Of a stretch of DNA of 64,000 nt, positions 13,172 through 25,400 are shown in pieces. A model generated the notes under the pieces. That model worked only from the letters and a program-made list of their open reading frames with translations. It was not told where the DNA came from and searched no databases. Source of the stretch: Cladocopium goreaui (taxonomy: Eukaryota; Sar; Dinophyceae; Suessiales; Symbiodiniaceae); contig CAMXCT020000901.1 of assembly GCA_947184155.2 (NCBI GenBank), positions 1-64,000 on the forward strand, given 5' to 3'. The stretch's first letter is position 1. Every line of letters begins with the position of its first letter. Both the position numbers and the translations under genes were made by a program.

Positions 13172-16100
13172 CTGCATTGCGCATCATCGATGGGAAGGTC
13201 GAGTACCAGCTCAAACATTGGCACTGCATGCCATGCCTATCTAGCTTTCTTTAACATGTGAATTCCTTGTCGTCTGATTGATACCTACCCTCGCATGCAG
13301 CTTAATCTCTTTGTGGAATTCTGTAGTGTGTAGTTTGCATGATTCACAGTCGGCTCCTTCCGAAGGGCCGTCTGCTGCACTTACACTTTAGTGACCAGCA
13401 ATGATCAGCACATGTTTCGATGTCCTGTCAAGCTGTTTCTGCTATGCCCCTTGCTGCTTGCTCATTTGGATATAGTTCGTTTGGTTGGGTGAATTTGAAT
13501 GGTTTGTCACATGGGTGAGAGGATGCATTGGAGGCCGGCTGTGAACGCAACCTGCATTCACCCTGTCAGGCTGTATACTCTTCAAACTTACCAACATGTT
13601 TGCGTCAAAGCAAACCAAGTAGTCAAGTAGTGTACTTGTAGTAGTGATGTACAATATGTGGGATTTCATATGTAAATATCATATTATTCTTATTATGTAT
13701 ATAATATATCATAATATATTATACTATTATATAATATGTATGTATATATATATATATGTACGTATATAATTATAGATATACGTATATAATCATATATATA
13801 TATACACGTGTATGTATATGTATATATATATGTGTGTGTATATGATGTGTGTGTGAACACGAAAAACAAGAAGTCGACACTAACTTGTGGAGTGTAAACC
13901 CCTTGACTTGAGGCCTGAGAAAAGCGAAAGATGCCTAACCCAGAAGAAGGGTTCAAACAGGAGCACCGAACCATTTGTGGTCAAGTGACCCCAACGGGAA
14001 AACATGCAAAGTTGAAAGTGAGAGCAGCAAAATCGTTGTGGATGTATCTTCATTGACGTAAAGCACACAAATAGACTACAATTACAACAGATTCACATAA
14101 ACTATATAAGTCTGTCTCAATCTCACTTTCAAGTCAACGCTAATCAAAGCGGACGTCAAGTCTCGCTCTTGCGATGACTGTTGACATGCTATGGACTTCA
14201 GAACTGAGAGAAATATGTGCCCCTGATGGAGTGGCACTGGTTGCTGACTGGTTGACTTGTGTCAACTCAGGTCTCTCTCTCTTGCAAGGCCACTTCGCTG
14301 CCTTGATCTACATCGACTTTCGCGGATTAATCAGGAGGTTCTGAGCCTACCATGAACTACAGTAATCTACCGTCAACTTGCCAACTGGCCAGGATTGAAA
14401 AATAAACTACAGTAATCGGTACGTTGCTGTATAGATGTTTGTGAAAAATGGCTCAAAAGTGGCGCATGTAGCATCGCTTTGGCCAGAAGAAAGGCAAAGG
14501 GGTCCAGCCGGTTTGAAGCGGCACATTTCGTATGGGCATCGATTCCTGTGCATGGAGGGATCACGTTAGTCAGTTTCAGCTGTCTTTTAGGAGAGGCTGC
14601 ATTCTGAATCCTAATGAGATGACGGCTAAAGGCGCGAGTGAGAGATGTCTCCTTGCCCTGTCCTTGCATATGTTCTCTTCTAACTCCTATGTTAGACCTG
14701 TGTCATACCAAGCTTGCAACTCGTAACCTGTTGTTTGATCTCAAGCTTCAGTGTTGCGGATTTCACACAAGCATCGTCAATACTACCAGTACATTTGAAA
14801 CATCTTGCTGCTTGATGGCTCTGCTACGTCCGATTGCAAGTGAGGGATCAAACTGTTCAAAGTTCAAAGTCTTCCTTGCTGCGGGCTGGCGGCAGGGCAG
14901 GTCAAGAGAAGGAAGGTAACATGTAATGTCAGACTGGTATCATGCGACCTTCTTTGCAAGCTGCTACAAGCAGCGACCACCCCATTCTAGTGACACAGAA
15001 TGACATACGGCAACCAATAAGCATTCACCATTAATTCACCATCATTCACCTGTCAAACGACAAGCCAGCCTAACGCCTGCGCGAGAAGTCCAAGATAGTC
15101 CAAGCACTGGAATTCGCCGAGAGAGTTTCTTGCTGAGTTTCCTCTGAGTTGATCAGTTGACTTCGCTCTCAAAAGTGCTTGCTCTCTTGTGCTTGCTGAT
15201 GCTGTGTCAGGCGTGCCAAGAGTATCCAGATTCCAACAGTTGCTGGCTGTTCTCCCGGCATCCTGTTCAATCCTGTTCTACAGGCATGTCCTGCATGTCC
15301 TGCATGTCAGCTGTAGATATTAATCTTGCTGCACAGCCGGCTCATCTGATTAATTCTGATTCTAGATGTATGACATGACATTGTGTGACTCTGCATCTGT
15401 AGGACCTCACCTCTTCAGCTGCAAGAGTCTTGTACTTAGAGGATCTTAGAGCGTTGTGTTGAGCGGGGGAGTGTGTGATTTTTGCAAATTGTATATGATG
15501 TATGGTTTTGTTTAGTTGCAATGCTTGTCCACAGTGATATGAACAAATACATGTCAGATAATATGATATATCAGATGTATCAGACATGTCAGAAAATTGC
15601 GAAAGATCGAAGTCGCCTTTGTGCGTTGTGTATCGCTCTGTATATCTGTCATGGACAGCATAGAGCCAAGACCTCCCCTGCTGCGCCCCCATGGCGAGGC
15701 GCCCTATGAGTTGCTTGACAGGTGCTTTATTGTGCCATGCGGAAGCTGTGGAAAAAAGAACTCATGCTGCAGGGATGCTGGCTGTCATTTTGGGAAAGAT
15801 AGTGAGCGGGTTGATGAACTCACATATGTGTGGATAGACGTTGTGTCCCCTCTTCACGGATTCTTAGTGTGTTCTCCTCCAAGTGGCGTAAACGTAAACA
15901 TGAATATGTCATAATTGACTGAATTATCCATGGTCCCTAATCATCATTTGTCAAACATGTCAATGCCCTAAAAGGCTGTGATGCACATGTTGACTGACCC
16001 GCAAACCTGCATCATCGCCCATTGGCTCATGGCATTCCTCAACATGCACTGTTTGCACGTGTGTGACTCGGAATTGTGACGACAAGGAATACCACAGCAT

Positions 16101-16429
16101 GGTGTCATGGTTTCATTTTGACCAGTGAAGGTCTCCATTGGAATGCCCATGTTGCAACGTCTCTTCACGAACCATGCTGCATTAAACAGGTTGAAACTGC
16201 TCAAACCTTTGGATCAAGTCTGTGTTGCATGTTTGGAAGCCAAGGTACAAATACTGCTGCTGTTGCTGCTGCTGATCCTCATCGTCATCGCTGCCTGGGA
16301 TGTTTGAACGTCAAGCCTGCTACAGAAACTGCTTCAAAGTCGTTTGATATGTGTGATTCAAGTTTGATTCATGTTTGATTCATGTTTGATTTTTTCACCT
16401 TCAAGGAAGTTATGCACAAAAGGAGGCGG
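13172..16429. other. Region without a supportable gene
   Basis: The upstream end of the EF-hand gene should lie in the first kilobase, but I could not find its start. An AT-rich microsatellite fills about 13684-13850. A plus-strand frame at 14189-14344 (52 codons from ATG to stop, beginning MLWTSELREICAPDG) and one at 16125-16307 look somewhat protein-like but lack splice or domain support. Other open frames are short and ambiguous. Confidence 0.4.
13684..13850. repeat. AT/TATG microsatellite
   Basis: Alternating TA, TATG and GTGTGT tracts run through this stretch. The Tyr/Ile-rich open frame crossing it on the minus strand is an artefact of the repeat. Confidence 0.85.
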
Positions 16430-19400
16430 CTCGCACAGCCGAAGTCTAAGTCCGAGTTGCTGGAAGATGAAGAAGAGTAAGAGCTGTCATAACTTGAAGA
16501 CTTGCCCTTGTCTTTTTTGGCCTCAAGCAGAAACCGTGAGAAACGGTGCCACAAAAAAGGATAAAAAAGGCAACTTTTACATCTTTTACCAAATTTCCCC
16601 GAGTCTGCTCCAGTGCTGCCTTTGCTTTCTTCTTTGCATCAGCCTTTGCAGCTGGATCCTTGCAATCATAGATCGCGGCTTTCAACTGTTTTCACTTGAT
16701 TGTCTCAATAACGTCAGGTCTTTCAGCTTGGTCCAAAGTGCGGCTCGATATCCGCTTCATGCCACTTCAACAGAGGAAAGTGTCCGTCTTTGCACTGCGT
16801 CATTCCCAAAGAAAGGCTGCATTCAGGGAAAGGACTCAAGTGCGAGTCCTTCTTGCTTTCACTTTTGCTCTTCGTCTTGTCGTTCTTCTCATCTCCTAAT
16901 TACATCTGCAGCAGTTTGTTTGAACATTTCAAAGTGCTGCAGACCCAAAGCCATGGAGTCCTTTCTCTGCTTTTCCCTTACCATCCTTTGTTTTTTTGCC
17001 TTTGGCCTTGCAACAGCGAGCGACGCCAGCTGTCACGTGCATTCCACAAAGTCACCAAAGCATACCAAAGGCATATAAAGGCATGTCTGGCCAAAGAAAG
17101 CGAACCCAGCAGCCTTTTCATTCTTGCCAGGCTTTTTGTCAGCCTAGCAGGATCAAATTTATTCAATAGTTGCACGGTTTGCAGGCTGGCTCTGTAGCTT
17201 CAATCGAGCAGTCCTTGTCGGGTTTGTCTTTCGGCTTATCAGGTTTTTCAACTTTGTCAGCCTGCGATGTTGCGCGGAATTCCCTTCATAGTCCTTCACA
17301 TGCCCTCTGTAAGGCAAAGCCTTATAGAACAATCACATTGAGGGAGACTGCAGTAGAACAAAGACGAGCTGCAGTACAGTACAAGCAAGTAGGACTTGTG
17401 AAATCACAAAACAAAAACAAAACAAAACAGGTGCTCTTTTGCATTCTTTTGCTATATTATCAAGAAAATGTGAAACTGTCCCAAAAAGCATCGCATGGCA
17501 CCTTGTCAGCGTCAGCTGTCTCAGGCTTGTCTGGCTTGTCTGGCTTCTCTTTTGTTTCTTCTGGCTGCTTCTCAGCCTGCTTCTCATCCTTCTCGGTCTT
17601 CTCCGGTTTCTCATCTGTCTCCTTTTTATCTGGTTTCTCGGCCTCAGCAATCATGGAATTCGCTCCTGCCAGCTGAGCTTTTAAGGAACTCAATAGTCGA
17701 CCACAAAGCCTGGGTTAAACGTTATGTGAAAAAAGGTATCAAATGTATCAAAGGACAAACGAACAAGGGAGCTAGCAAGATCAAGCCAGGTGAATGAAAG
17801 CACCCCACAACTCGTTGGATGCCCTTTTGCTGAAGCAGATCCAAGCAAGATCGGTGATGGCAAGTTGATACGGTTTTCACAGGCCCGCAGTGTCAAAACT
17901 GCAGCCGAGGTGCTTTCTTCGCCTTTTTCTTTCCGTCCTTCTTGCCTGGCAGAAAAAGTCATGGCAAAACAGGACCGCGCAGCAGTCGAGTGGATGTCCA
18001 AACATCGTTTCGACGCAATCAAGCTGCCTCCATCGTTTTTCCTCAGCTGCGGCCAACAACTCTCAATACTTCCTTGCGTCTCCTTCCCACCGTGTTTGGT
18101 CTCTCTTCAGCCTCTCTATCTGCATCCAAAAGACCGTACGTCTGAAGAGCTTTTCTCTCTTTGCCGCTTCCGACGTTGCCTCAAAGCGGCCAAGAAAAAG
18201 AAATGCAAAACCAAGGCCAAGATTCCCAAGATGGCTTCTGGATGCTTCTGGCTTATCGTGAGTCCTTTGATTTGGGTGGAGGAGTCATGAGGAGTCTTTC
18301 CTATGTGGCTGAACACCAGTAGAGTTTGTTTTGTGTCCTAGGGTCTGTGTGCAAAATCAAAGTATAAGTATGCCTGTATGCCAATGCATGCCGCCGAATA
18401 AAGATAAAACAAGGACATAGTTCTGCCGCAGAAAAGCTGAATATTGAAAGGAATTGTTGAGAAGGCGACGTTCGCCCACGGCTTCGTCTTCGGCTCCTAG
18501 GTGGACTGCGAAGTCAAATCTGAATTCAAAATCTGTACAGAGTAGAACGGAAACAAACGCGGTATCTGCATACAATAACACGCAATACCATGCAGTATTA
18601 GCAACATAATTATATGATATTATATGCGATTCATTACAATAGACAAAGCAGAGTGTTTAAACGGTTTGCACGTTCGAATCCACGAAACACATCGCAAGGG
18701 TGTCCAAACCACGCTTTCACATGCTTGAACATGTATACGAGGAATGCAAACCACCATTACACTGGATTCAGTGCCCATAAAGTCTCATCCACTCTGCATC
18801 ACTTTGCGTCATGGCAGACCCTTGTAGCATCTTGTAGCTGTCTTGATATTTAGATTGTATACTGTATATAATTATATAATTATATATAATTATATATAAT
18901 TGTGAAAGGTCTGTGCCTTTATTGATTGCGTGTAATAGAGGTCTACTAGGAACTTGTAGTCTGTGAAGTCCTCAAATCAAGCGGCTGCTCGGACACTTCT
19001 TTTCTCTGCGGGTCGGCGGATCGTAAACTTGAGCCAATGTCGGCAGGGAGACCAATGCTGTACATGAATGCATATGGTTGTCAACTGTGGTTTGCATTCC
19101 AATCTCACCCCCCATGCCCGGCGTCCCCTGGTCGCGGTAGCTTTACCTACGACCGGGGCGCCGAGCACAGGATCGCGCGTGATAGATCAAAAATTGGAAT
19201 CTAACTTGCTCACCTGCCAATTACTCTCCGCCTTGCATTGACATGCAATCGTTCTGCTTTGGGCTTGCGTACTAGCCGTGGTAGATTTACCCTCGGCGTT
19301 CCGCGCACCCTCTTGAATTAGTTCGCAGTTCATATGCCCTTGAAAAATCATCCTTTTGCATTAGGAAGTCTTCGTATCCTAAATGCATAGGAATCATATG

Positions 19401-22400
19401 AATTAGCCCGGCACTCAGAATCCTCTCATAAGACCTCTTCATTGATGTAGATCTGGAGGAATTCAGCTTTTGCGCCGCTTCTTGCCAGTGTCGGTCTCCT
19501 TGGTGCTCGCCGAAGCCTGTTCTTCTGCGGGTTGTTCATCACCAAGTGCTCGAACATATTGTCTGGCAATTTCGCGTTCTGCAGGATCAAGAGATCTGAG
19601 ACATGTAGCCATCTGTGCTGCACTCTGTTGCACGGCTTTGAGCTTCCCTTGCCATACTTTGCGTAGTTGTTGAGGTAGCTCCAGGCCGATCTTGTTGAGC
19701 GTCACGAGGATGGTAAATGTTCTGCATCTTTCCGTCACTGCACACGCTAGTTCTACAGGATCAATATGAACATGATCGTCCCGTCGAGGTGGTGTGACTC
19801 GAAAATAGTCGTAGGAACGTACGGCAAAGGCACCGGAGATAATCTTCCTGACGAAGTCAGATGATTCCCGTCGTGCTTCTGCTTGCCGTTCGTCGTCCTC
19901 GTCTGTGTTGTCGGCAACCTTGGAGAAGATGAGTTGAGGGGTGATGCCAATCTGGATCAAGTACTTCATAATTTTGCAAAGCACTCGAATACCATTCACT
20001 CCCTTCAAATAGGTTTCCAAATCACGCCCGCCAATCTTCCCATTCTTGGCGTTCGCATGGAGTGAGGCGATCAGCTGTGCTTCCGTTGGTTCTTTCAGTT
20101 CACCATCTGCAGTTTCGCCCACGTATGGAATGTATCCGTCAAATTCAGGGATAAGCTTGAGTCTGGTCACGTGGTCATGATACTGCTGTGCTGGCACCAC
20201 TGAAGTCCATAGATGAAATAGTCGATATCGATCTTTAAGGTAGCTCAGAATCATGCAGTCCATCGCGCGAGCTGTGCTGTCGATGGCGTCCTCATTCTGG
20301 GCGATGTCGATACATTGGATTAGTGAAGCTTGGATGATCCTCGTTGTCCATATAGGCAACCGCATCCTTGCTTCTCGACGCTCTTCATCTTGGTCTTGTT
20401 CTTTGGCAACCTTTTCATCTTCTTCTTCTTGTTGCTCTTTGGTGTTGTCCCCGAATACAACTTTCTGATCAGGTATATTACGTCGACGTTCTTCTTCAGG
20501 TTTGACGTTCTCGTGGCTTGACTTGGCGTCGGTCATGTCAATGTCATCATCCGGAGCCTCTTCGGTGTTCTTCTTTGACTCCCTGACCAGTCTGTCAATC
20601 TCCTCCTGGTCTTCGTTCTCCATCTCGATGTCATCGTCATTGGCATCTTGACCATCTCCGCTTTCATGCCTCTCTCTTTCAGGCATACCAGGGGCAGTGC
20701 TTTCATCTTTCTCTGCCTCTTTCTCCCCCCAGCTGACAAGCGTTCCATGGCATCTGATGCAGATGGACAGAATGTTTGGAGTCTCAGTAAGGCATGCTGG
20801 GCAAATCAAGTGTCCAGCTTCTCCCGGAGTGTAGTTCTCGGAAATGAACGTCACGATGTCGTTCCTCAACTCGCTGTTAGGGCTGAGGGCTCCACTGAGT
20901 GATTCAAGTTTTGCAACATCCTCGACGAACTTGTCGTAGAACGGAATGTTGTCCCCGCTGTCAATGTCGTCCAGCAAGGCCTTGGAGACACGAAGCACCG
21001 TGTTTGCCGTTGCAATCTCCTTTGGTTCTTGACATGATCTCACCAATTGAAACTTTCCAGAATCAACCACTAGTCGTTCCCAATCATAGTTGTTGTTCTG
21101 ATACCATGCTGCGGTCACCTCGGAGAAGGGGATGTTTCCGTTTACCACCATTTGGCCAGACGCGTTGATCATGACTCCAAGACTCATGAGTCGATGAACT
21201 CTGAATGCAAGGACCATGCGTGGTTGCCCTAGGTGTGTCAGTTGTCCTCCCAGGATCTCCCTATATCGCTTGTCCCATGGCACAAATGGGTTGAGGAAAA
21301 CTTGAGTTCGTCCTCCTCGGTGTCCTCCAGGTCGTAAACCTTCCTTGATGATGCCGACCACGTTCTTGAACTCGGTAACGTGATAGCAGAACCAAATGTC
21401 GTCTGCGATCTTCGTTGTGATCGGGTGACAAATCTTGCAATAGTCAAGGCGAAAATCTGATCCACGGGCTGAGAATCCTCCAGGTGAGCGCACAGCAATG
21501 GGCGCCAGGAAGACTTCGCCACGTTGCGCAATGAGATCATGGATGTCATCACCGACTCCCATGACATTCTTGAGGTAGTCATCGGGCTTGTCGAAGGTAG
21601 AGTCGAGAACAATGCATAGGAATTGGATGCGGATCTTGTTCTTCTCTTGAAACTCTGACCAGACAGTCTTGATCATGGTCTTGATGCGCTCCGCTCGGTA
21701 GTCAACATCAACATGTCCGTCATCCTCCGTCTTGACCTGCTCGTGATCGAAGATCCATGGGTGATGCAGGAATTCCATGATGTCCACCCATCCAGCTTCA
21801 TCACATCTGAGCCCGGAAAATGTCGTTACCCTTCTGCCAGAAGCTCTTTCCCACACCTCTCTTCGTCCGATGTGGTGTCTCAGGGCCTTGTTGAAGTAGT
21901 AGCTGTACGTCTTCTCCCAATCCTCCATGAAGACACGGTTGGCTCTGGATTCGGTCGGTAGAGGATACTCTACTCCTGGTCCGACGAAGCGATCGGAGTA
22001 AAACTTGCCACCGTTGACCGGAAGAATCTTGAGCTTCCCGATGTCCGTGCCGATGTTGAGCTTCTTGTACATCCTGTGGTCGGAGTAAGGAACAGCCGAC
22101 TTCATCTCTTTGCAAGTCATAGTGATGCCCCTTTGACTGGCCGTGTCGACGATGTCGTTCAGCTCGCCTTTTGATCTGGGGCCCTTCTCATCGGCTCTCA
22201 CTCCGTGAATGCTCTTTTCTCCATGGGCACGGTCTCCAATGACTGAAAGTGGGATTGCTTGAAGGTACATGTACTCTCCAGCCCTGGTTGCCTTGTAGTT
22301 CTCCTGGCGGAAACGTTGCTCCTCGTCATCATCTCTTTTGGGAGCATCATCCTTCTCCACATCGTCACCCTGAAGTTTCTTCCTCAAGTTGATCAATGCT

Positions 22401-25400
22401 GACTTCACTGGATCATTGCCTTGCTTGGGACATTCATAGTTGGGATGGCCACTTTCACCACATTTTAGGCAGACGTTGTTGTCGTCCGCGAGGGCAAAGA
22501 GCGCGTTGATGGCCTCGACGATGGCACCTTTGTCTTGAGAGATCTGGAACTCCTCTTCAGGATTCGATGGAGATTTAGGCGCTCCGTGCATGTCCGGGGT
22601 GGTCGACGAACCTGCCCCTTCCGCACTAGCACCAGCTCCTCCGGTCGTCGGTCCTGGGGTGGTCGACGTACCATCCCCGGTCCTCGGACCTTCGGACTCC
22701 ATGTCGTCATCATTGGTGTCATCAGCCTTGGACCTCATGTAGTTTTCGTTGATGACGCTGATCTCCTTGTCCTCAATCAGGCATGCATACTGCAATCCAT
22801 GGTACATTGGGATGTCACGCAGGATTTGGTTCACCAATGTCTCCTCATAGTTGGTAGGTTCGGTGATCCTCGATCCACCTCTCTTCGTATTTGGGGTTGT
22901 GGTAGATCTTGTCGTCCCATGGAAGATGTTGATAATATTGCTTCCAGGCCTGCAAGAAGCTCGCCTGGATCGGCCTTTGTCTCCATGAATGTGATCTGGG
23001 ACTTCGTCATGTTAGCCAAATCTAACATTCCAAGCCACATTTCCACCACGTCTCCACATTTCTCGGCCGTTGCGTCAGCATATCCCATGACATCCGTGAA
23101 ATCATCTCCGAGCACCATCTTGAGGTAGTCCTTGTAGAAGACATTCCCGTAGTCCTTGGTAACACGATATGCAAATCGATCATGGGCATCGTTGCCATCA
23201 CCCAGAGTGAACTCTTCTCGGATGACACCGTATTGTCTTCCACGTTTCCCAACGAAGATCTGTTTAACTCGATCTCTGGGAACTCTGACCATACCAAAGT
23301 GCGACAGTGCTTTCATGAGGATTTCACCGTGCTCGCAACCTTTGTTGCCCACCATCGATTTGGTGATGTCCTTGAGGAACTGCACGAAGTCCTTCTGAGG
23401 GTCTGTCACTGGATTGCCTGATTCCAACATGATGTTGAAGAATGCACGGGACCGCGCCGCCGTTTTCACGATCGTCTTCCTCTGGTATTCTGGCGGCCAA
23501 AGTTGATAGTCCCTCATCGTCTCACTTGCTCGGCAAGCGATGCATTCTTTTCCACAGTTGAAGTCTTGCCTCATTTGATCAGTCGGCATAACTTCATCAT
23601 CATCCCCAAGATAATGTCCTTGACATAGAATCATCTCATCTCGCCCATGGTTAACGTAGAACCACATGTCGTGCATGTTTGCCGATGGCTCAGGAAGAAC
23701 CGATCTGACTGTGGCCTCGATCCATGGTGCCTTCTCATACTCAACACTTGATCTTCTTCCACCTCCAACGGTACCTGGACGTGTTGATTCCGTGCTCGCG
23801 GTGTCAGGTACTCCGCCTCCTGTTCCAATTTGAATTGAAAGAGGCTCCTTGAGCACATCCTCCATCAGCTCCAGGTTGATGCCGACCTTCATGGAAGATT
23901 CCCTCACCATGTCATTCAATCCCTTCGCAGCTTCAACGTTGAGGGAACACATCAACAACACCCGCTGTCGAAACAAGAACTTCTCCATGGTGGCGAAGAC
24001 TCCCAATCTTTCCGGCCTATTTTGATTGTTCATATAGTGATTGCCGGCATGACCATACATCAATCGCCACATCCCATCATCAGTTGTAACCATGATCCCG
24101 AAGCTTCTCAGGATGTCGGCTGAGTCAATGGCGACTTCCTGGATGCCCGTTCGGATACCATGAAATCTCGGATCTTTGCAGAGTGATACAAAGATTGGTC
24201 TCGTCGCCAACTTGTCGACCCTTCGGATCGCTTCGGCGAGTCTCTCTGCATAGTTCCTCTCAACCCAAACGTGGTATGGATGAGTGTCCGTGATGAGGAA
24301 TGCAAAAGATATCCAGAAATGGATGGTCACATTCTCCTCGGCTGTAATGTTTGGCATCACGCTCTTGATCAAGTGCTCGACTGCATCGAGGAACTGGTCA
24401 CGCTCTTGAAGCTGTTGATGTCGACGACCGTGACGACATATCCCATCTCATCGAGCCCATACTGGATGTTCGTTGTTCCCCTGAGTTCGATTGGCACTTG
24501 TAGTTGAGATCCGTGATCAAAATGGTCTTGCCAAACCTGAACTTTCCTGCCAATTCATCTTTCTCCTTTCTCACCATTGGCTTATCCACGATGGTCCCAC
24601 CGATGCCTGACATCAGGCCTCGCTTCCACTTGTCGTAGCTGCGATCGGTGGCCCGTGCATCATCATTCTTCTCCACCATGACTGTCATGGACCCAACAGA
24701 GAGGTAGTAGTTCTGGTAGACCAACCCCCCACGCTTTGTTGCAGCGTTGTAGATCCTCAGCCACTCCATGTCGCTGTACGGGTAGGATGCTTCACCAATC
24801 TCTCTTGCATTGGCGAGTCCAAAACATAAGCAGGTGTAGGTAGCTACCCTCCTGAGATATTGACGCCAAGTTGATTGCACATTGTGCGCCATTGGTCCTT
24901 GGATATGCGACAATGCGAACTCGGTGTCGGAGGTGCTCACATGGGAATTCAAGATCGATCTCACCTGAGTCCCCGTGTAGTCTGTCAACACTCTGCAATA
25001 TGTGATCACATTTGATGGTGTCATTGGTGGGACATAGTCTGCTGCTGGAGTGTCACGCCTTGGCATTGGTTTCGCCGCAGGCTTGGGTGCCGCCTGTGGC
25101 GGTGGTGGTCCAGCTGAACTTGACGCTTGAGATCCCGATGCACTCGGTCGTCGTCAATCTTCCTGACGTTCGCCCTTGCAATCTCGGAAAAATGCCACAA
25201 CCTATCCAGCTTCGCCCTGGCCCTGAAGATCGGTGGCGATAGAGCCAAAATGCAGGTGAAATGATTCACCGCTGCAGCTCGTTCGCGGCCCAACTTGGTA
25301 TTCTGCTCGATGAGGTCATTGATCGTTGTCTCCAACGTCATAGGATCTACCATCTCTCCCTCATCATCGACCTTTTGGTTGTAGCATCTCCATGCATGCC

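Noticed and set aside
17333-17650. Arg-rich reading of the exon near 17500-17690
   Set aside because: The Lys/Glu/Pro/Asp frame fits better: it has G/C-ended codons and matches the KPDKP composition of the next exon.
18660-18700. tRNA gene, because of a GTTCGAATCC B-box-like sequence
   Set aside because: No A-box, acceptor stem or cloverleaf could be found around it.
20899-21168. Plus-strand open frames inside the retroelement
   Set aside because: They lie opposite the supported minus-strand frames and have no domain.
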